From the NCBI GenBank assembly GCA_030673645.1, contig DAOVIO010000005.1, forward strand, positions 7,937 to 71,936: a DNA stretch of 64,000 bases, written 5' to 3'. This DNA comes from JAGLSB01 sp023135955 (GTDB lineage Bacteria > Bacteroidota > Bacteroidia > Bacteroidales > GCA-2748055). The notes beneath the pieces are model-generated. The model saw nothing but the letters and a program-made list of their open reading frames with translations. It was not told the DNA's origin and ran no database searches. The position numbers were made by a program, and so were the translations under genes. Positions 17,804-27,308 of the stretch are shown here, piece after piece (position 1 is the stretch's first letter; each line of letters begins with the position of its first letter).

Positions 17804-18378
17804 GAGCTTGTATTTAAAATTTCTTTAATTTTTCTTCTGGCCTTCATATATTGAGTTTTTGAAGTGGATTCTGATATTTTCAGGATTTCAGAAATCTCAG
17901 TATGATCATAACCCTCTAAGAGATAAAGACAAAATACTATTCTGTATCCGTCTGGTAGTTTCTGTATTGCATTGTGAACATTCTTTACTTGTAGCTCTAT
18001 TTCTTCAATGTCAGGTTCTTTCTCTTCTTCAATTTCATGATCGATATCATCTGAATAAGTCAGAGCATTTTGTCGTCCTTTTATTTTATTTATACAAGTA
18101 TTAACGACTATTCTTTTAACCCATGCTCCAAATGCTGAATCATATCTGAATGAATCCAATTTATCAAAGACCTCTGTAAAAGCTTCTTGCAATGCATCTT
18201 CAGCTTCCTCTTTTATTGCCAACATCCGCATGCAAATGTTAAACATTGCTTTAGCGTATAGAGAATACAGCTTAGATTGGGCCTTACCATTTCCGGCTTT
18301 ACTCAATTCAATAATTTCCTTGTGGATATCGGTATACGCCTTTTGCAACATAATCTCATTTACATTAATCAAAGACAA
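17800..18378 (-). CDS. ECF-type RNA polymerase sigma factor
   Basis: 192 residues with region 2 (KLYSLYAKAMFNICMRM, AEDALQEAFTEVFDKL, FGAWVKRIVVNTCINK) and region 4 (LPDGYRIVFCLYLLEGYDH, EISEILKISESTSKTQ) and no region 1.1 or 3, as in ECF factors. It heads a run of anti-sigma, DUF4097-like, head-GIN and barrel genes that it may control. A possible extra signal is that the same order recurs in Bacteroidota. Confidence 0.92.
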   Translation of the reverse strand: MSLINVNEIMLQKAYTDIHKEIIELSKAGNGKAQSKLYSLYAKAMFNICMRMLAIKEEAEDALQEAFTEVFDKLDSFRYDSAFGAWVKRIVVNTCINKIKGRQNALTYSDDIDHEIEEEKEPDIEEIELQVKNVHNAIQKLPDGYRIVFCLYLLEGYDHTEISEILKISESTSKTQYMKARRKIKEILNTSS

Positions 18379-18534
18379 GACATTTTTTTCAGGGTTGCCT
18401 GAAATAAAAGAAAATTACGATAAAATTTATGAAAGACTTGTGAGAATCGGTAAAAGAATAATCAAAAATCAATAAATGATTAAGCTAAATAGCGAAATAT
18501 CACCTTCTTGACAGCTATTGGGAATTAGTAATAA

Positions 18535-18605
18535 GCAGTTAGCGGTTAGTGGTTAGCAATTAGCTGTTGGTGGTTAGCAACTCTTCGACCCAGCGCCCAG
18601 CAACT
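18535..18605. repeat. Degenerate GGTTAGC / AGCAAC intergenic repeat
   Basis: This stretch is built of short near-repeats (GCGGTTAGTGGTTAGC, TGGTGGTTAGCAACTCTTCG, CCAGCGCCCAGCAAC). It lies between the sigma gene and lnt and belongs to the same loose family as the AACCAGCAACC blocks at 3053, 31615, 49657 and 51136. Nothing else is visible in this 231-bp gap. Confidence 0.6.
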
Positions 18606-18609
18606 TTAA

Positions 18610-20217
18610 TTAATCAGATTTAGATTTTCTACTAATAATACTCCTTGTTAGAGTGTAGAGAAGCAACATTATTGTCATAGCTATGGAAATACGACCAAGA
18701 TAATCGCCATGAATAGTGTAGAAACTTAATTTATCATTAGCATTCAGAGTCGATTTAATACCTCCTCTTTTCCACCAACCTAAAGGCTCAATAATCTCTC
18801 CACGTTGATTAAAAAAGGCAGATATCCCTGTATTTGCAGATCGGGCAATGCTTCTTCTGTTTTCAATTGCTCTTATGGAGCTGAATGAATTATGCTGAAT
18901 GTAGCCAGGAGTATCTCCCCACCATCCATCGTTTGTAATTACAAAAATAAAATTTGAACCGGCATCTTTTATATATTCAGATACATATTCACCAAATATG
19001 GATTCATAACATATTACAGGACCAACACTTATGCTATCTTCCGGACTTATGAAACTATCTCTGTAATTCTGGGTGCCGTGACTTCGGAAAGTTCCCCCCA
19101 GACGTACTGTCAGTTTTTTTAAGAAGCCAAGGTATTGGGTATATGGCATTTTCTCAACCCCTACAACGAGTTGTGATTTATGGTAGAAAGGAATATTTTT
19201 CGATGAATCAATTTGGATAGCAGTATTGAAACTATCATAATATTTATTTCCGCGGAATGGACGTGCAGTAGGTGAATCCTCAGGATGGTCGTATAATTTA
19301 TATGTGGTCGCCCCAATCACAATCTTAATTCCTGGATATTTATGGATAATCTCTCTAAGCTTCACTATAGAAGGATTTTCTTCCAGTTCATGAAGCCAAA
19401 CATTATTGTTTATAAAGGTCTCAGGTGCAACAATATAGTCTGTATTCTTATCACTTAAAGAATCGATAATATTGAGGAGGATCTGCATCTGTTCATCAGC
19501 AGGGATATTGTTGAATTTAGAATATGGATCTATGTTGGGTTGAACGACAACAATTTCATATGGATTTTTAACTTCTGTATAAGAATTAAACTTAAGAATG
19601 GAAAAGCCCATCGGAAGAATAAACAATAATATACTAACAATTAACTCAACTTTAAAAGATTGAAATTTTCTTTTGTATATTAAGCCTTGAATTACCTTAA
19701 AAAGAAGAAGATTCATACTTAAAATCCAAAATGTTCCACCCAGTGTGCCGGTATATTCATACCATTGAATAAGTTTAATATTATTGGACAAACCATTACC
19801 CAGATTTAGCCAGGTCCATGATATCTCTCCCTTTAAATAAAAATGTTCCATGGCTATCCAGTAAAAAAGGAGAGAAAAATAGCCAAAAGCCTTACCCAGT
19901 CTTCGATGTGTAATGGAAGAAAGCCAGAAAGGCAAAGTCATCATTGTTGAGTTAACTATAAGCGCAACTATAAGTCCTCCAAATGTTGCATTTTTTAGCC
20001 ACCATGTAGTTCCAATATTCCAGATAAAAAACGACAGAAAAGGAAGCCAGAAAAAAGCTTTGGATTTTTTATCTGTCTTAAGTAAATCTTGCTGAACAAA
20101 TAACATTGGGATAAAAGCTACAAGTAATATAATACCAGGGTTCCAGAAGGAATACCAGGCAGGAATAAATAATAGTCCTGATAATACACTTAGGTATAAT
20201 CTTTGTTTGCTATTCAT
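18610..20217 (-). CDS. lnt: Apolipoprotein N-acyltransferase
   Basis: 535 residues. The first half has several membrane helices (LYLSVLSGLLFIPAWYSFW onward, with WTWLNLGNGLSNN). The second half is a nitrilase domain with the catalytic Glu in VAPETF, Lys in YHKSQLVVGVEKMPY and Cys in GPVICYESIFG. It adds the third acyl chain to lipoproteins in the inner membrane, consistent with the many lipoproteins here (GldD, head-GIN). It appears to be a single-gene unit. Confidence 0.94.
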   Translation of the reverse strand: MNSKQRLYLSVLSGLLFIPAWYSFWNPGIILLVAFIPMLFVQQDLLKTDKKSKAFFWLPFLSFFIWNIGTTWWLKNATFGGLIVALIVNSTMMTLPFWLSSITHRRLGKAFGYFSLLFYWIAMEHFYLKGEISWTWLNLGNGLSNNIKLIQWYEYTGTLGGTFWILSMNLLLFKVIQGLIYKRKFQSFKVELIVSILLFILPMGFSILKFNSYTEVKNPYEIVVVQPNIDPYSKFNNIPADEQMQILLNIIDSLSDKNTDYIVAPETFINNNVWLHELEENPSIVKLREIIHKYPGIKIVIGATTYKLYDHPEDSPTARPFRGNKYYDSFNTAIQIDSSKNIPFYHKSQLVVGVEKMPYTQYLGFLKKLTVRLGGTFRSHGTQNYRDSFISPEDSISVGPVICYESIFGEYVSEYIKDAGSNFIFVITNDGWWGDTPGYIQHNSFSSIRAIENRRSIARSANTGISAFFNQRGEIIEPLGWWKRGGIKSTLNANDKLSFYTIHGDYLGRISIAMTIMLLLYTLTRSIISRKSKSD

Positions 20218-20376
20218 AAATATAAATTGAGCTCACAAAGTAAGACAATTTTGTCAAAAATTTCTTTATCATTTGTCTGAAAAAAAATATTTATTGTAGT
20301 GAGGAATTTCTTACTTTGTATTGTTTTTTAAATAGATACTTTTTTCTTTACAGAACCAAGTCAAGATTAATATTTT

Positions 20377-21006
20377 ATGGGATTTGCCCTCTTTTGGAAA
20401 GGCGTTTTTGTGGGTCTGATGGTAACACTACCTCTTGGACCTATTGGGGTATTATGCATACAAAGAACCCTAAACAAAGGTAGACTTTCTGGATTCTTTT
20501 CAGGACTTGGTGCAGCTTCTGCTGATGCTATTTTTGCTATAATTGCCGGCTTTGGAATTAGTTATATTATTAGCTTTATTAAAACGCAACATATTTATTT
20601 TCAAATTTTCGGCGGAATTATCATATTATTGCTGGGGATCCATATCTTTTACACAAATCCGGTTCGTCAGATCAGGCACCAACGATTGAATAAGAACAGG
20701 CTCCATCATGATTTTCTTAGCGTTTTCTTTCTTACTATTACCAATCCTCTGGCTATCTTTTTTTTTCTTGCAATGTTTGCCGGGATAAATGTTGCCAGTG
20801 ATGAAATTAACGCCTTTGGATTAACCAGTTTGGTAGGTGGCGTGTTGGCAGGAGCTGCTGGTTGGTGGTTTCTTCTAAGTTTTGTCGTGAGTATATTCCG
20901 GGAAAGGATTCGTCTTAGAAATATTTGGTGGATGAATAAAGTAGCAGGCATAATTGTATTTGTTCTTGGAATTCTTTCGATTTTGAGTATATGGTTTATT
21001 GAATAA
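20377..21006 (+). CDS. LysE-family amino-acid/solute exporter
   Basis: 209 residues with about six membrane helices. The N-terminal motif GLMVTLPLGPIGVLCIQRTLNKGRL is diagnostic of LysE/RhtB exporters, and SADAIFAIIAGFG and TITNPLAIFFFLAMFA correspond to later helices. The substrate cannot be told from sequence. It is monocistronic, divergent from lnt. Confidence 0.88.
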   Translation: MGFALFWKGVFVGLMVTLPLGPIGVLCIQRTLNKGRLSGFFSGLGAASADAIFAIIAGFGISYIISFIKTQHIYFQIFGGIIILLLGIHIFYTNPVRQIRHQRLNKNRLHHDFLSVFFLTITNPLAIFFFLAMFAGINVASDEINAFGLTSLVGGVLAGAAGWWFLLSFVVSIFRERIRLRNIWWMNKVAGIIVFVLGILSILSIWFIE

Positions 21007-21154
21007 ATAATTCCCTCTTTGGTTTAGCTTCTTTACCGATTAGGTATTTTGCAAGATCCAAATTAAACTAATAGGAATTGCATCATTAGGAGTTATAGGA
21101 TAGTTTTTTCATACGATTTTCATTAATTATGTTCTAAACAATTCAATTTTAAAT

Positions 21155-21162
21155 TATATTTG
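21155..21162 (+). promoter_or_regulatory. -7 promoter box for the OlsF-like gene
   Basis: TATATTTG matches TAnnTTTG, 23 bases before the start codon at 21185. No good -33 element was seen. Confidence 0.55.
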
Positions 21163-21184
21163 AAAGGTAATTTTAAACTCAATA

Positions 21185-23005
21185 ATGAAAAAACTAATTG
21201 AACCTGAAGATATCATTAAGGCTGCCAAGCTTAACAAATTCGGTGGAGGCAGTACTGCACGGATTTTAATGTTATTATTGAGGATAAATAAGATCAATAA
21301 AATTTATTCTGACATTGCGGAATATTCTGGCACTGAATTTATTGATCATTTAATTAAAGAATTAAAGATAAGTTACGAGTTTAACGAAGAGGAGTTGAAC
21401 AGGATTCCAACAACTGGCTCATTCATTACCGTTGCAAACCATCCCTATGGTGGCATTGACGGCATGTTAATGGTGAAAATAATTTCAAAAGTAAGAGACG
21501 ATTATAAAACAATGGCGAATTTTCTTTTGCAAAAACTCGATCCGGTTAAAGACTTAATTCTCCCTGTAAATCCATTTGAAGATAGAAAGGATGCTAAATC
21601 AAGTTTGATGGGAATCAAGAGTTCACTAAAGCATCTTAAGGATGGGAATTCGCTTGGGATTTACCCTGCAGGAGAAGTGTCGAGCTATAATCTACACACA
21701 GTCGGAATTAGCGACAGGGAATGGCAGGAACCAGCATTAAAAATGATTAAAAGAGCTCAGGTCCCTGTGGTACCAATTTATTTCAGTGGAACCAACAGCC
21801 GCTTGTTTCATTTATTGGGATTGATTCATCCTACATTAAGAACAGCAAGGCTGCCTTCAGAGTTATTTAATAAGAAGAAAAAAATTATACGTATCAGGAT
21901 TGGGAATCCAATTTCTGTAAAAGAACAGAATGAATTTAAGGATATTTCAAGATATGGCAGATTCCTTCGTGCCAAGACATATGCTTTAGGGTCAGCCATG
22001 GAAATCCGAAAGTTTTTTCGTCCAGCGAATACCAGAGCTGTGAAAATGGAAGATCTTGTATCAGCCGTTGAGAGTGAAAAGCTTGAACAGGAGATAAGTC
22101 TTATTAAAGATCAGTATCTTTTATTTACAAATGGTAACTTTCAGGTTTTTTGTTGTCCTTCCATTCACATTCCGTCTATAATGAATGAGCTGGGTCGATT
22201 GAGGGAAAAAACATTCAGACAAGTGGGAGAAGGGACGAATCGCTCAATTGATGTTGATGAATATGATTTGTATTATCAACAATTATTTATTTGGGATAAC
22301 ATAGAAAAGAAAATTGTAGGAGCTTATCGCGTAGGGAAAGGGAAAGAGATATTGAATTATTATGGCAAAAAAGGATTCTATTTGCAAAGTTTGTTTCGAT
22401 TCAGTTCACGATTCAGGAATATATTAGAGCAATCCTTGGAATTAGGACGATCTTTTATAGTTGAAGAATATCAAAGGAAAACTTTGCCATTATTCCTTCT
22501 CTGGAAAGGCATTTTGTATTTTCTAATAAAGAATCCTGATTATCGTTACCTTATTGGCCCCGTGAGTATCAGTAATCAATTTTCAACATTTTCCAAAGGA
22601 ATGATCATTAAGTATATTATGTTGAATCACTATGATCATGTGTACGCGAAAATGATAAAACCCCGTAAGAAATTTGTAGTGAATGAATTTCAGGATTTGG
22701 ATACAGATATTATAATGGAAACGGCAGATAATTTGAATAAATTTGATCGCTTTATCAAGGAGGTCGAAACGTCAAATTATAATATGCCGGTACTATTGAA
22801 AAAATATCTTAAAATAAACGGTAAAATTATTGGGTTTAATATCGATCCAAAATTCAATAATGCGTTAGACGGTTTGATAATGCTAGATCTCTTCGATGTC
22901 CCAATTGATACAATTTCTTCCCTTTCAAAAGAAATAAATGACGATTCGATTATGGATCGATTCTCAATGCATGATGTGAATAATTCTCAACCTAAACAAT
23001 CATAA
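21185..23005 (+). CDS. Bifunctional acyltransferase (PlsC-like plus OlsB-like GNAT), OlsF-type
   Basis: 606 residues in two parts. The first 280 are a lysophospholipid-acyltransferase domain with NHPYGGIDG (85-93) and a YPAGEVSS motif. The second part, from about residue 305, is a hemolysin/OlsB-type N-acyltransferase (LREKTFRQVGEGTN, DEYDLYYQQLFIWD, GAYRVGKG, GRSFIVEEYQRK). The same two activities in one chain occur in OlsF, whose N-terminal part does the O-acylation and C-terminal part the N-acylation of amino-acid lipids. It may thus make ornithine, glycine or other aminolipids; the head group cannot be read from sequence. Confidence 0.82.
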   Translation: MKKLIEPEDIIKAAKLNKFGGGSTARILMLLLRINKINKIYSDIAEYSGTEFIDHLIKELKISYEFNEEELNRIPTTGSFITVANHPYGGIDGMLMVKIISKVRDDYKTMANFLLQKLDPVKDLILPVNPFEDRKDAKSSLMGIKSSLKHLKDGNSLGIYPAGEVSSYNLHTVGISDREWQEPALKMIKRAQVPVVPIYFSGTNSRLFHLLGLIHPTLRTARLPSELFNKKKKIIRIRIGNPISVKEQNEFKDISRYGRFLRAKTYALGSAMEIRKFFRPANTRAVKMEDLVSAVESEKLEQEISLIKDQYLLFTNGNFQVFCCPSIHIPSIMNELGRLREKTFRQVGEGTNRSIDVDEYDLYYQQLFIWDNIEKKIVGAYRVGKGKEILNYYGKKGFYLQSLFRFSSRFRNILEQSLELGRSFIVEEYQRKTLPLFLLWKGILYFLIKNPDYRYLIGPVSISNQFSTFSKGMIIKYIMLNHYDHVYAKMIKPRKKFVVNEFQDLDTDIIMETADNLNKFDRFIKEVETSNYNMPVLLKKYLKINGKIIGFNIDPKFNNALDGLIMLDLFDVPIDTISSLSKEINDDSIMDRFSMHDVNNSQPKQS

Positions 23006-23071
23006 ATGACTAAGTTCTCTCTCTTTTGCCTGGCAATTCTGTTATTATCAGCACCAAGCAACAAACATTAA
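23006..23071 (+). other. Orphan signal-peptide-like mini-ORF
   Basis: A 21-codon ORF reads MTKFSLFCLAILLLSAPSNKH and stops. It looks like a signal peptide with no mature protein. It directly follows the stop of the OlsF-like gene, and its end, GCACCAAGCAACAAAC, resembles the AACCAGCAACC repeat. It may be the head of a gene cut off by rearrangement or a chance ORF. Confidence 0.25.
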
Positions 23072-23670
23072 CCCTTAAACCTTCGGGAAACTTCTTCCCA
23101 GTTAACTACATTCAAAAAAGCAGAAATATAATCGGGACGCAAATTCTGATATTTTAGATAATATGCATGTTCCCATACATCAATAGTGAGGATTGGAGTT
23201 CCTTTTACCGCAGAATAATCCATTAGAGGATTGTCCTGATATGGAGTAGAGGTGACAACTAAGTTACCATTATCTTCTTTGACTAACCATGCCCAACCTG
23301 ATCCGAACCTGGTAGCTGCCGCATTACTGAATTTTTCTTTAAATGATTCAAAACTACCGAAAGCTTTTTTTATAGCTTCAAGGAGTTTGCCAGTTGGTTC
23401 GCCTCCACCATTTGGTCCCATAACTTCCCAGAATAAACAGTGATTGAAATATCCACCACCGTTATTTCTTACTGCCGGAGAAGCTGTCGATATACTTCCG
23501 AATATTTCTTCAACACTTTTTCCTTCAAGTTCTGTTCCACTTAATGCATCATTAAATTTTGCTGTATATGCTGCATGATGTTTTGTATGATGTAGTTCCA
23601 TTGTTCTAGCATCTATGTATGGTTCAAGTGCATCATAGCTATAAGGTAATTTTGGTAATGTAAATGCCAT
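23068..23670 (-). CDS. Superoxide dismutase (Fe/Mn family)
   Basis: 200 residues, the full family length. Metal ligands are seen in ELHHTKHHAAY (first His), GGGYFNHCLFW (second His) and DVWEHAYYL (Asp and His). GSGWAWLV is the conserved core. The segment TPYQDNPLM carries a Gln before Asp as in manganese enzymes, so a Mn or cambialistic type is favoured. It destroys superoxide in the cytoplasm. No signal peptide is present. Confidence 0.93.
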   Translation of the reverse strand: MAFTLPKLPYSYDALEPYIDARTMELHHTKHHAAYTAKFNDALSGTELEGKSVEEIFGSISTASPAVRNNGGGYFNHCLFWEVMGPNGGGEPTGKLLEAIKKAFGSFESFKEKFSNAAATRFGSGWAWLVKEDNGNLVVTSTPYQDNPLMDYSAVKGTPILTIDVWEHAYYLKYQNLRPDYISAFLNVVNWEEVSRRFKG

Positions 23671-23969
23671 TGTTTTAGTTTTTAATTATAACGATTCTAA
23701 ATAGTATTTGTTTCTATAACATCGAAGTTATGAAATTGTTTAATCAATGAGGAAAATTGTTCAACAAAAAAAACGATAAATATTTAATCTTAATATTCTA
23801 AAGCCAATCACAAAATTAACTTACAGATTGATTGAAAATATTTTTGAATTATACCAAATAATAATTTATAAATAGTTCTGCTTTCAAACTGATTTCTAAT
23901 AAGCTGACCAGGTGTTTTTAAATATTTATTTATATGATGAATGTCAAATATTTTGAAGATATCTTTACA

Positions 23970-23977
23970 TAGTTTTG
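23970..23977 (+). promoter_or_regulatory. Possible -7 promoter box for P5C dehydrogenase
   Basis: TAGTTTTG fits TAnnTTTG and lies 53 bases before the start at 24031. The -33 element is unclear. The rest of the 360-bp gap (23671-24030) between the superoxide dismutase and dehydrogenase genes is AT-rich and holds nothing else I can identify. Confidence 0.4.
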
Positions 23978-24030
23978 AATTGAATAGTACTGTATTTCAA
24001 TAAATTATATAAATTTTAAATATTTAAGGA

Positions 24031-25662
24031 ATGGCAACAGGATTTTTTAATGTACCGGATGCAATTAATGAACCTATTTATTCTTATGCTCCAGGTACTC
24101 CGGAAAGAGCTGCATTAAAAAAGGAAATTAAGGAAATGCGTTCAAAGCAGGTTGATGTCCCAATGATTATTGATGGAAAAGAAGTACGGACAGATAATAA
24201 GGTTATTATTCATCCTCCTCATGATCTTAAGCATGTATTAGGACATTATCATAAAGGTGATGCTTCTCATGTGAAAATGGCTATAAATGCTGCTCTAAAA
24301 GCGAAAAAATCATGGGCCGATATGTCTTGGGAACACAGAGCTTCGATATTTCTAAAAGCTGCTTCCCTTTTGGCAGGCAAATACCGCTACAGAATGAATG
24401 CTGCGACTATGCTTGGGCAATCAAAGAATCCTCATCAGTCTGAAATTGACAGTACTTGTGAGCTTATTGATTTTTATAGGTTTAATGTTGAGTATATGAC
24501 TGAAATATATTCGCAACAACCTATGTCAGATGATGATATGTGGAATAGAGTCGAGCAGCGTCCATTAGAAGGTTTTATTTTTGCGTTAACTCCATTTAAT
24601 TTTACTTCTATTGCTGGTAATCTTCCTACTGCACCAGCATTGATGGGAAATACAGTTGTTTGGAAAGTTTCTAATACTCAGGTATATTCCGCAAGAATAA
24701 TAATGGAATTCCTAATGGAAGCAGGACTTCCAGATGGCGTTATTAATTTAGTATTTGTTTCCGGTCCGGTAGCCGGGGAAGTTATTTTCACTCATCCCGA
24801 TTTTGCAGGAATTCACTATACTGGTTCAACAGAAGTTTTTCAGAATATATGGAAAACTATCGGGAATAATATTCATAATTATAAAACTTATCCAAGAATA
24901 GTTGGAGAAACCGGTGGTAAGGATTTTATTATGGCTCACAATTCTTCCAATGCAGATCAAGTTGTTACGGCTATGGTACGTGGTGCATTTGAGTATCAGG
25001 GGCAAAAATGCTCGGCAGTTTCAAGAACCTACATTCCTGCAAGCATGTGGGATGAAGTTCGATCTAAGTTAGAAAAGATGATCTCTGAGATTAAGATGGG
25101 TCCGGTTGAGGACTTCAGGAATTTTTTCAACGCAGTTATTGACGAAAGTTCTTTTGATAAACTGAAAATGTTTATCGATAATTCAAAAACTGATGCTGAT
25201 GCAGAACTTATAATAGGGGGTAATTGCGACAAAACAGAAGGCTATTTTATTGAGCCTACGGTCATCCTGGCAAAAAAACCTGATTATGTAACTATGCAGG
25301 AAGAATTATTTGGCCCGGTTCTGACAATTTATATTTATGATGATGATAAGTTCGAAGAAACTTTAGATATTCTCGATAAAACATCAATTTATGCTTTAAC
25401 TGGTGCGATTTTTTCAAATGATAGATATATAATTGAAATGGCCACAAAGAAGCTTGAAAATTCAGCAGGAAATTTTTACATCAATGATAAACCTACAGGT
25501 GCAGTGGTAGGACAGCAGCCATTTGGAGGCTCAAGAGGTTCAGGAACAAATGATAAAGCAGGATCTGTTATTAATCTTTTTCGCTGGGTTTCTCCAAGAA
25601 CTATTAAAGAAAATTTTGCCACTCCTACCGACTTTAGATATCCATTCCAGTCTGAAGAATAA
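24031..25662 (+). CDS. pruA: L-glutamate gamma-semialdehyde (1-pyrroline-5-carboxylate) dehydrogenase
   Basis: 543 residues of the aldehyde dehydrogenase superfamily. The general-base Glu is in GETGGKDF (Glu293) and the nucleophile in YQGQKCSAVSRTY (Cys327). The N-terminal FNVPDAINEPIYSYAPGTPER and the HPPHDLKHVLGHYHKG segment identify the proline-catabolism branch. It oxidises glutamate semialdehyde to glutamate with NAD. No proline dehydrogenase gene is adjacent. A strong terminator follows. Confidence 0.94.
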   Translation: MATGFFNVPDAINEPIYSYAPGTPERAALKKEIKEMRSKQVDVPMIIDGKEVRTDNKVIIHPPHDLKHVLGHYHKGDASHVKMAINAALKAKKSWADMSWEHRASIFLKAASLLAGKYRYRMNAATMLGQSKNPHQSEIDSTCELIDFYRFNVEYMTEIYSQQPMSDDDMWNRVEQRPLEGFIFALTPFNFTSIAGNLPTAPALMGNTVVWKVSNTQVYSARIIMEFLMEAGLPDGVINLVFVSGPVAGEVIFTHPDFAGIHYTGSTEVFQNIWKTIGNNIHNYKTYPRIVGETGGKDFIMAHNSSNADQVVTAMVRGAFEYQGQKCSAVSRTYIPASMWDEVRSKLEKMISEIKMGPVEDFRNFFNAVIDESSFDKLKMFIDNSKTDADAELIIGGNCDKTEGYFIEPTVILAKKPDYVTMQEELFGPVLTIYIYDDDKFEETLDILDKTSIYALTGAIFSNDRYIIEMATKKLENSAGNFYINDKPTGAVVGQQPFGGSRGSGTNDKAGSVINLFRWVSPRTIKENFATPTDFRYPFQSEE

Positions 25663-25686
25663 ATGCTTTTTGTTAATATTTTTCAT

Positions 25687-25716
25687 GGAAGGTTTAGCGA
25701 TAAACCTTCCTTTTTT
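25687..25716 (+). terminator. Rho-independent terminator after P5C dehydrogenase
   Basis: A perfect 10-bp stem GGAAGGTTTA / TAAACCTTCC with a GCGA tetraloop is followed directly by six T residues. It ends the dehydrogenase transcript. Confidence 0.95.
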
Positions 25717-25745
25717 ATTTAATTTCGTCCCAGATTATAGACATA

Positions 25746-26045
25746 GTGAAAAAATATCTAAATATTATTTCTGGATTTTTGAAAAATAAATTTCTGGTTG
25801 CATTTATTTTATTTTTTACCTGGGTGCTAATTTTTGATCAGAATAATCTTATTGAAAGAATCAAGCTTATTAGAGAGGTAAATCAACTTGAGGATGATCG
25901 GGATTATTATTTTGACAGAATTGGAATCGATTCAGCCCGATTAATAGAACTGAAGACATCTCCTGATAATCTTGAGAAATTCGCTCGGGAGCAATATTTG
26001 ATGAAAAAGAAAGATGAAGAAATATTTGTTATAGTTGAAGAATGA
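25746..26045 (+). CDS. FtsB/DivIC-family cell-division protein
   Basis: 99 residues from a GTG start (25746): a short cytoplasmic tail, one membrane helix (FLVAFILFFTWVLIF), and a periplasmic coiled coil (LIERIKLIREVNQLEDDRDYYFDRI), ending with LEKFAREQYLMKKKDEEIFVI, typical of septum formation initiator proteins. It would join FtsL and FtsQ in the divisome. It ends one base before the stop of the convergent GT2 gene. Confidence 0.88.
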   Translation: MKKYLNIISGFLKNKFLVAFILFFTWVLIFDQNNLIERIKLIREVNQLEDDRDYYFDRIGIDSARLIELKTSPDNLEKFAREQYLMKKKDEEIFVIVEE

Positions 26046-26046
26046 T

Positions 26047-27300
26047 TTAGTTTCTTTCTAATTGGCGGTATATAATTAACAATTTTTCCGGATCATTTTC
26101 TGAAATATTTATCTTTTTCATATTCAAAAGGGTAGTAGCTGCTGCTCTCACCTCCATATCCGAATAAATTGTTTTTCCAAAATTCAAAAATTTCATTACA
26201 CGAAACATATTAAACCATCTGAAGAACCTTTTTCTAAAACTTTTTTCACCAGATGAATTTAGAATTATCTCATCAAGGGTTGCTTCAAAATTTATGCTTT
26301 CAAGAAACTCTGCTAAAACGGGTGGTATAGCATTAAATAAGTCTTTTTTAAAATTAGTTGTTAGTGGGTCTGTATAGCTAATATAATCTATGAATTGCTT
26401 TAGCTCAATAAATAGCCGGATATTATAAGTTTGAAGGTTTATTTCGCTATCAAGGAATTCTAACATAACTTTTCCGGTACCAAAGGGTACCCTGTCTGAT
26501 GGTCGCGATGAAGGAATAACCCTTGCTGTATTGCACTCAGTAAAATTTCCCAGATCAAATATTTTTTGCAAGAAATAAAAGTCTTCACCTGCCTTCTTTT
26601 TATTCATTCCTCCTTGTCTGCAATATGCATCTGCTTTTACAGCAAAACTTGATCCAACGGTATGGAAACAATTTGGATGTCCTGAAAAACGAAATGCCTG
26701 CAGATAATATCTTAAATGTAATTCATACTGAATAATTCCCTGGTAAATCCTTTCCTGAAATTCCTTTCCTGAAATTGGATGCTCAAAATAAATTGAGCAT
26801 CCATCTGTTAAAGGGTTTTTCGTAAAATGCTCCTCTAGTTTTTGAAAATAATCGGGATCGCAAATTGAATCAGCATCAAAAGAACAAATTACCCCGTCTT
26901 TCTTATCGATACTGTTTAACCTGACAATAGCTTCATCCATTGCAATCTTCCTGGCGAGACCAACTCCTGCATGTTTTTTCTTTAGCGAAGGACTTGAAAG
27001 TATATAAAACTTTCTTTTTTCAGTAGACTTTATACTTGCCCATTTCGTGGCTTCATTAGAAAGGTCGAGACTTTGATTTACAATTTCAGCTTTTGCATCT
27101 TCAGGCCAGTTAATATTAACGATTATTTCAACAGAAGATACTGGAGTAACAGCTTTAAACAAAGAATCCAGACTCTTAAGAAGCCCGGATTCATTATAGG
27201 ATGGAATAATTACTATAAATTTTAAATCTTCAGCAGGATTTTCTTTTATCAAGCCTTTTTGCAAGGATTGCCTGGAAAGATACTGATCAGCAAAAGACAT
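26047..27300 (-). CDS. Family 2 glycosyltransferase
   Basis: 417 residues without membrane helices. The GT-A fold is visible as FIVIIPSYNESGLLKSLDSL and CSFDADSICDPDYFQKLE (the DxD-like sugar-nucleotide motif), with GGMNKKKAGEDFYFLQKI as the acceptor-side ED motif. It transfers a sugar to an unknown acceptor. It lies 8 bases after an OmpH-type gene on the same strand. Confidence 0.82.
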   Translation of the reverse strand: MSFADQYLSRQSLQKGLIKENPAEDLKFIVIIPSYNESGLLKSLDSLFKAVTPVSSVEIIVNINWPEDAKAEIVNQSLDLSNEATKWASIKSTEKRKFYILSSPSLKKKHAGVGLARKIAMDEAIVRLNSIDKKDGVICSFDADSICDPDYFQKLEEHFTKNPLTDGCSIYFEHPISGKEFQERIYQGIIQYELHLRYYLQAFRFSGHPNCFHTVGSSFAVKADAYCRQGGMNKKKAGEDFYFLQKIFDLGNFTECNTARVIPSSRPSDRVPFGTGKVMLEFLDSEINLQTYNIRLFIELKQFIDYISYTDPLTTNFKKDLFNAIPPVLAEFLESINFEATLDEIILNSSGEKSFRKRFFRWFNMFRVMKFLNFGKTIYSDMEVRAAATTLLNMKKINISENDPEKLLIIYRQLERN

Positions 27301-27308
27301 GCTGTTTA

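Noticed and set aside
18230..18475. Plus-strand ORF ending in ENYDKIYERLVRIGKRIIKNQ
   Set aside because: Most of it lies antisense to the ECF sigma gene, and the protein-like end is too short to support a gene.
25523..25789. Plus-strand ORF over the end of the P5C dehydrogenase gene
   Set aside because: It is an out-of-frame shadow of the dehydrogenase, the terminator and the FtsB-like gene.
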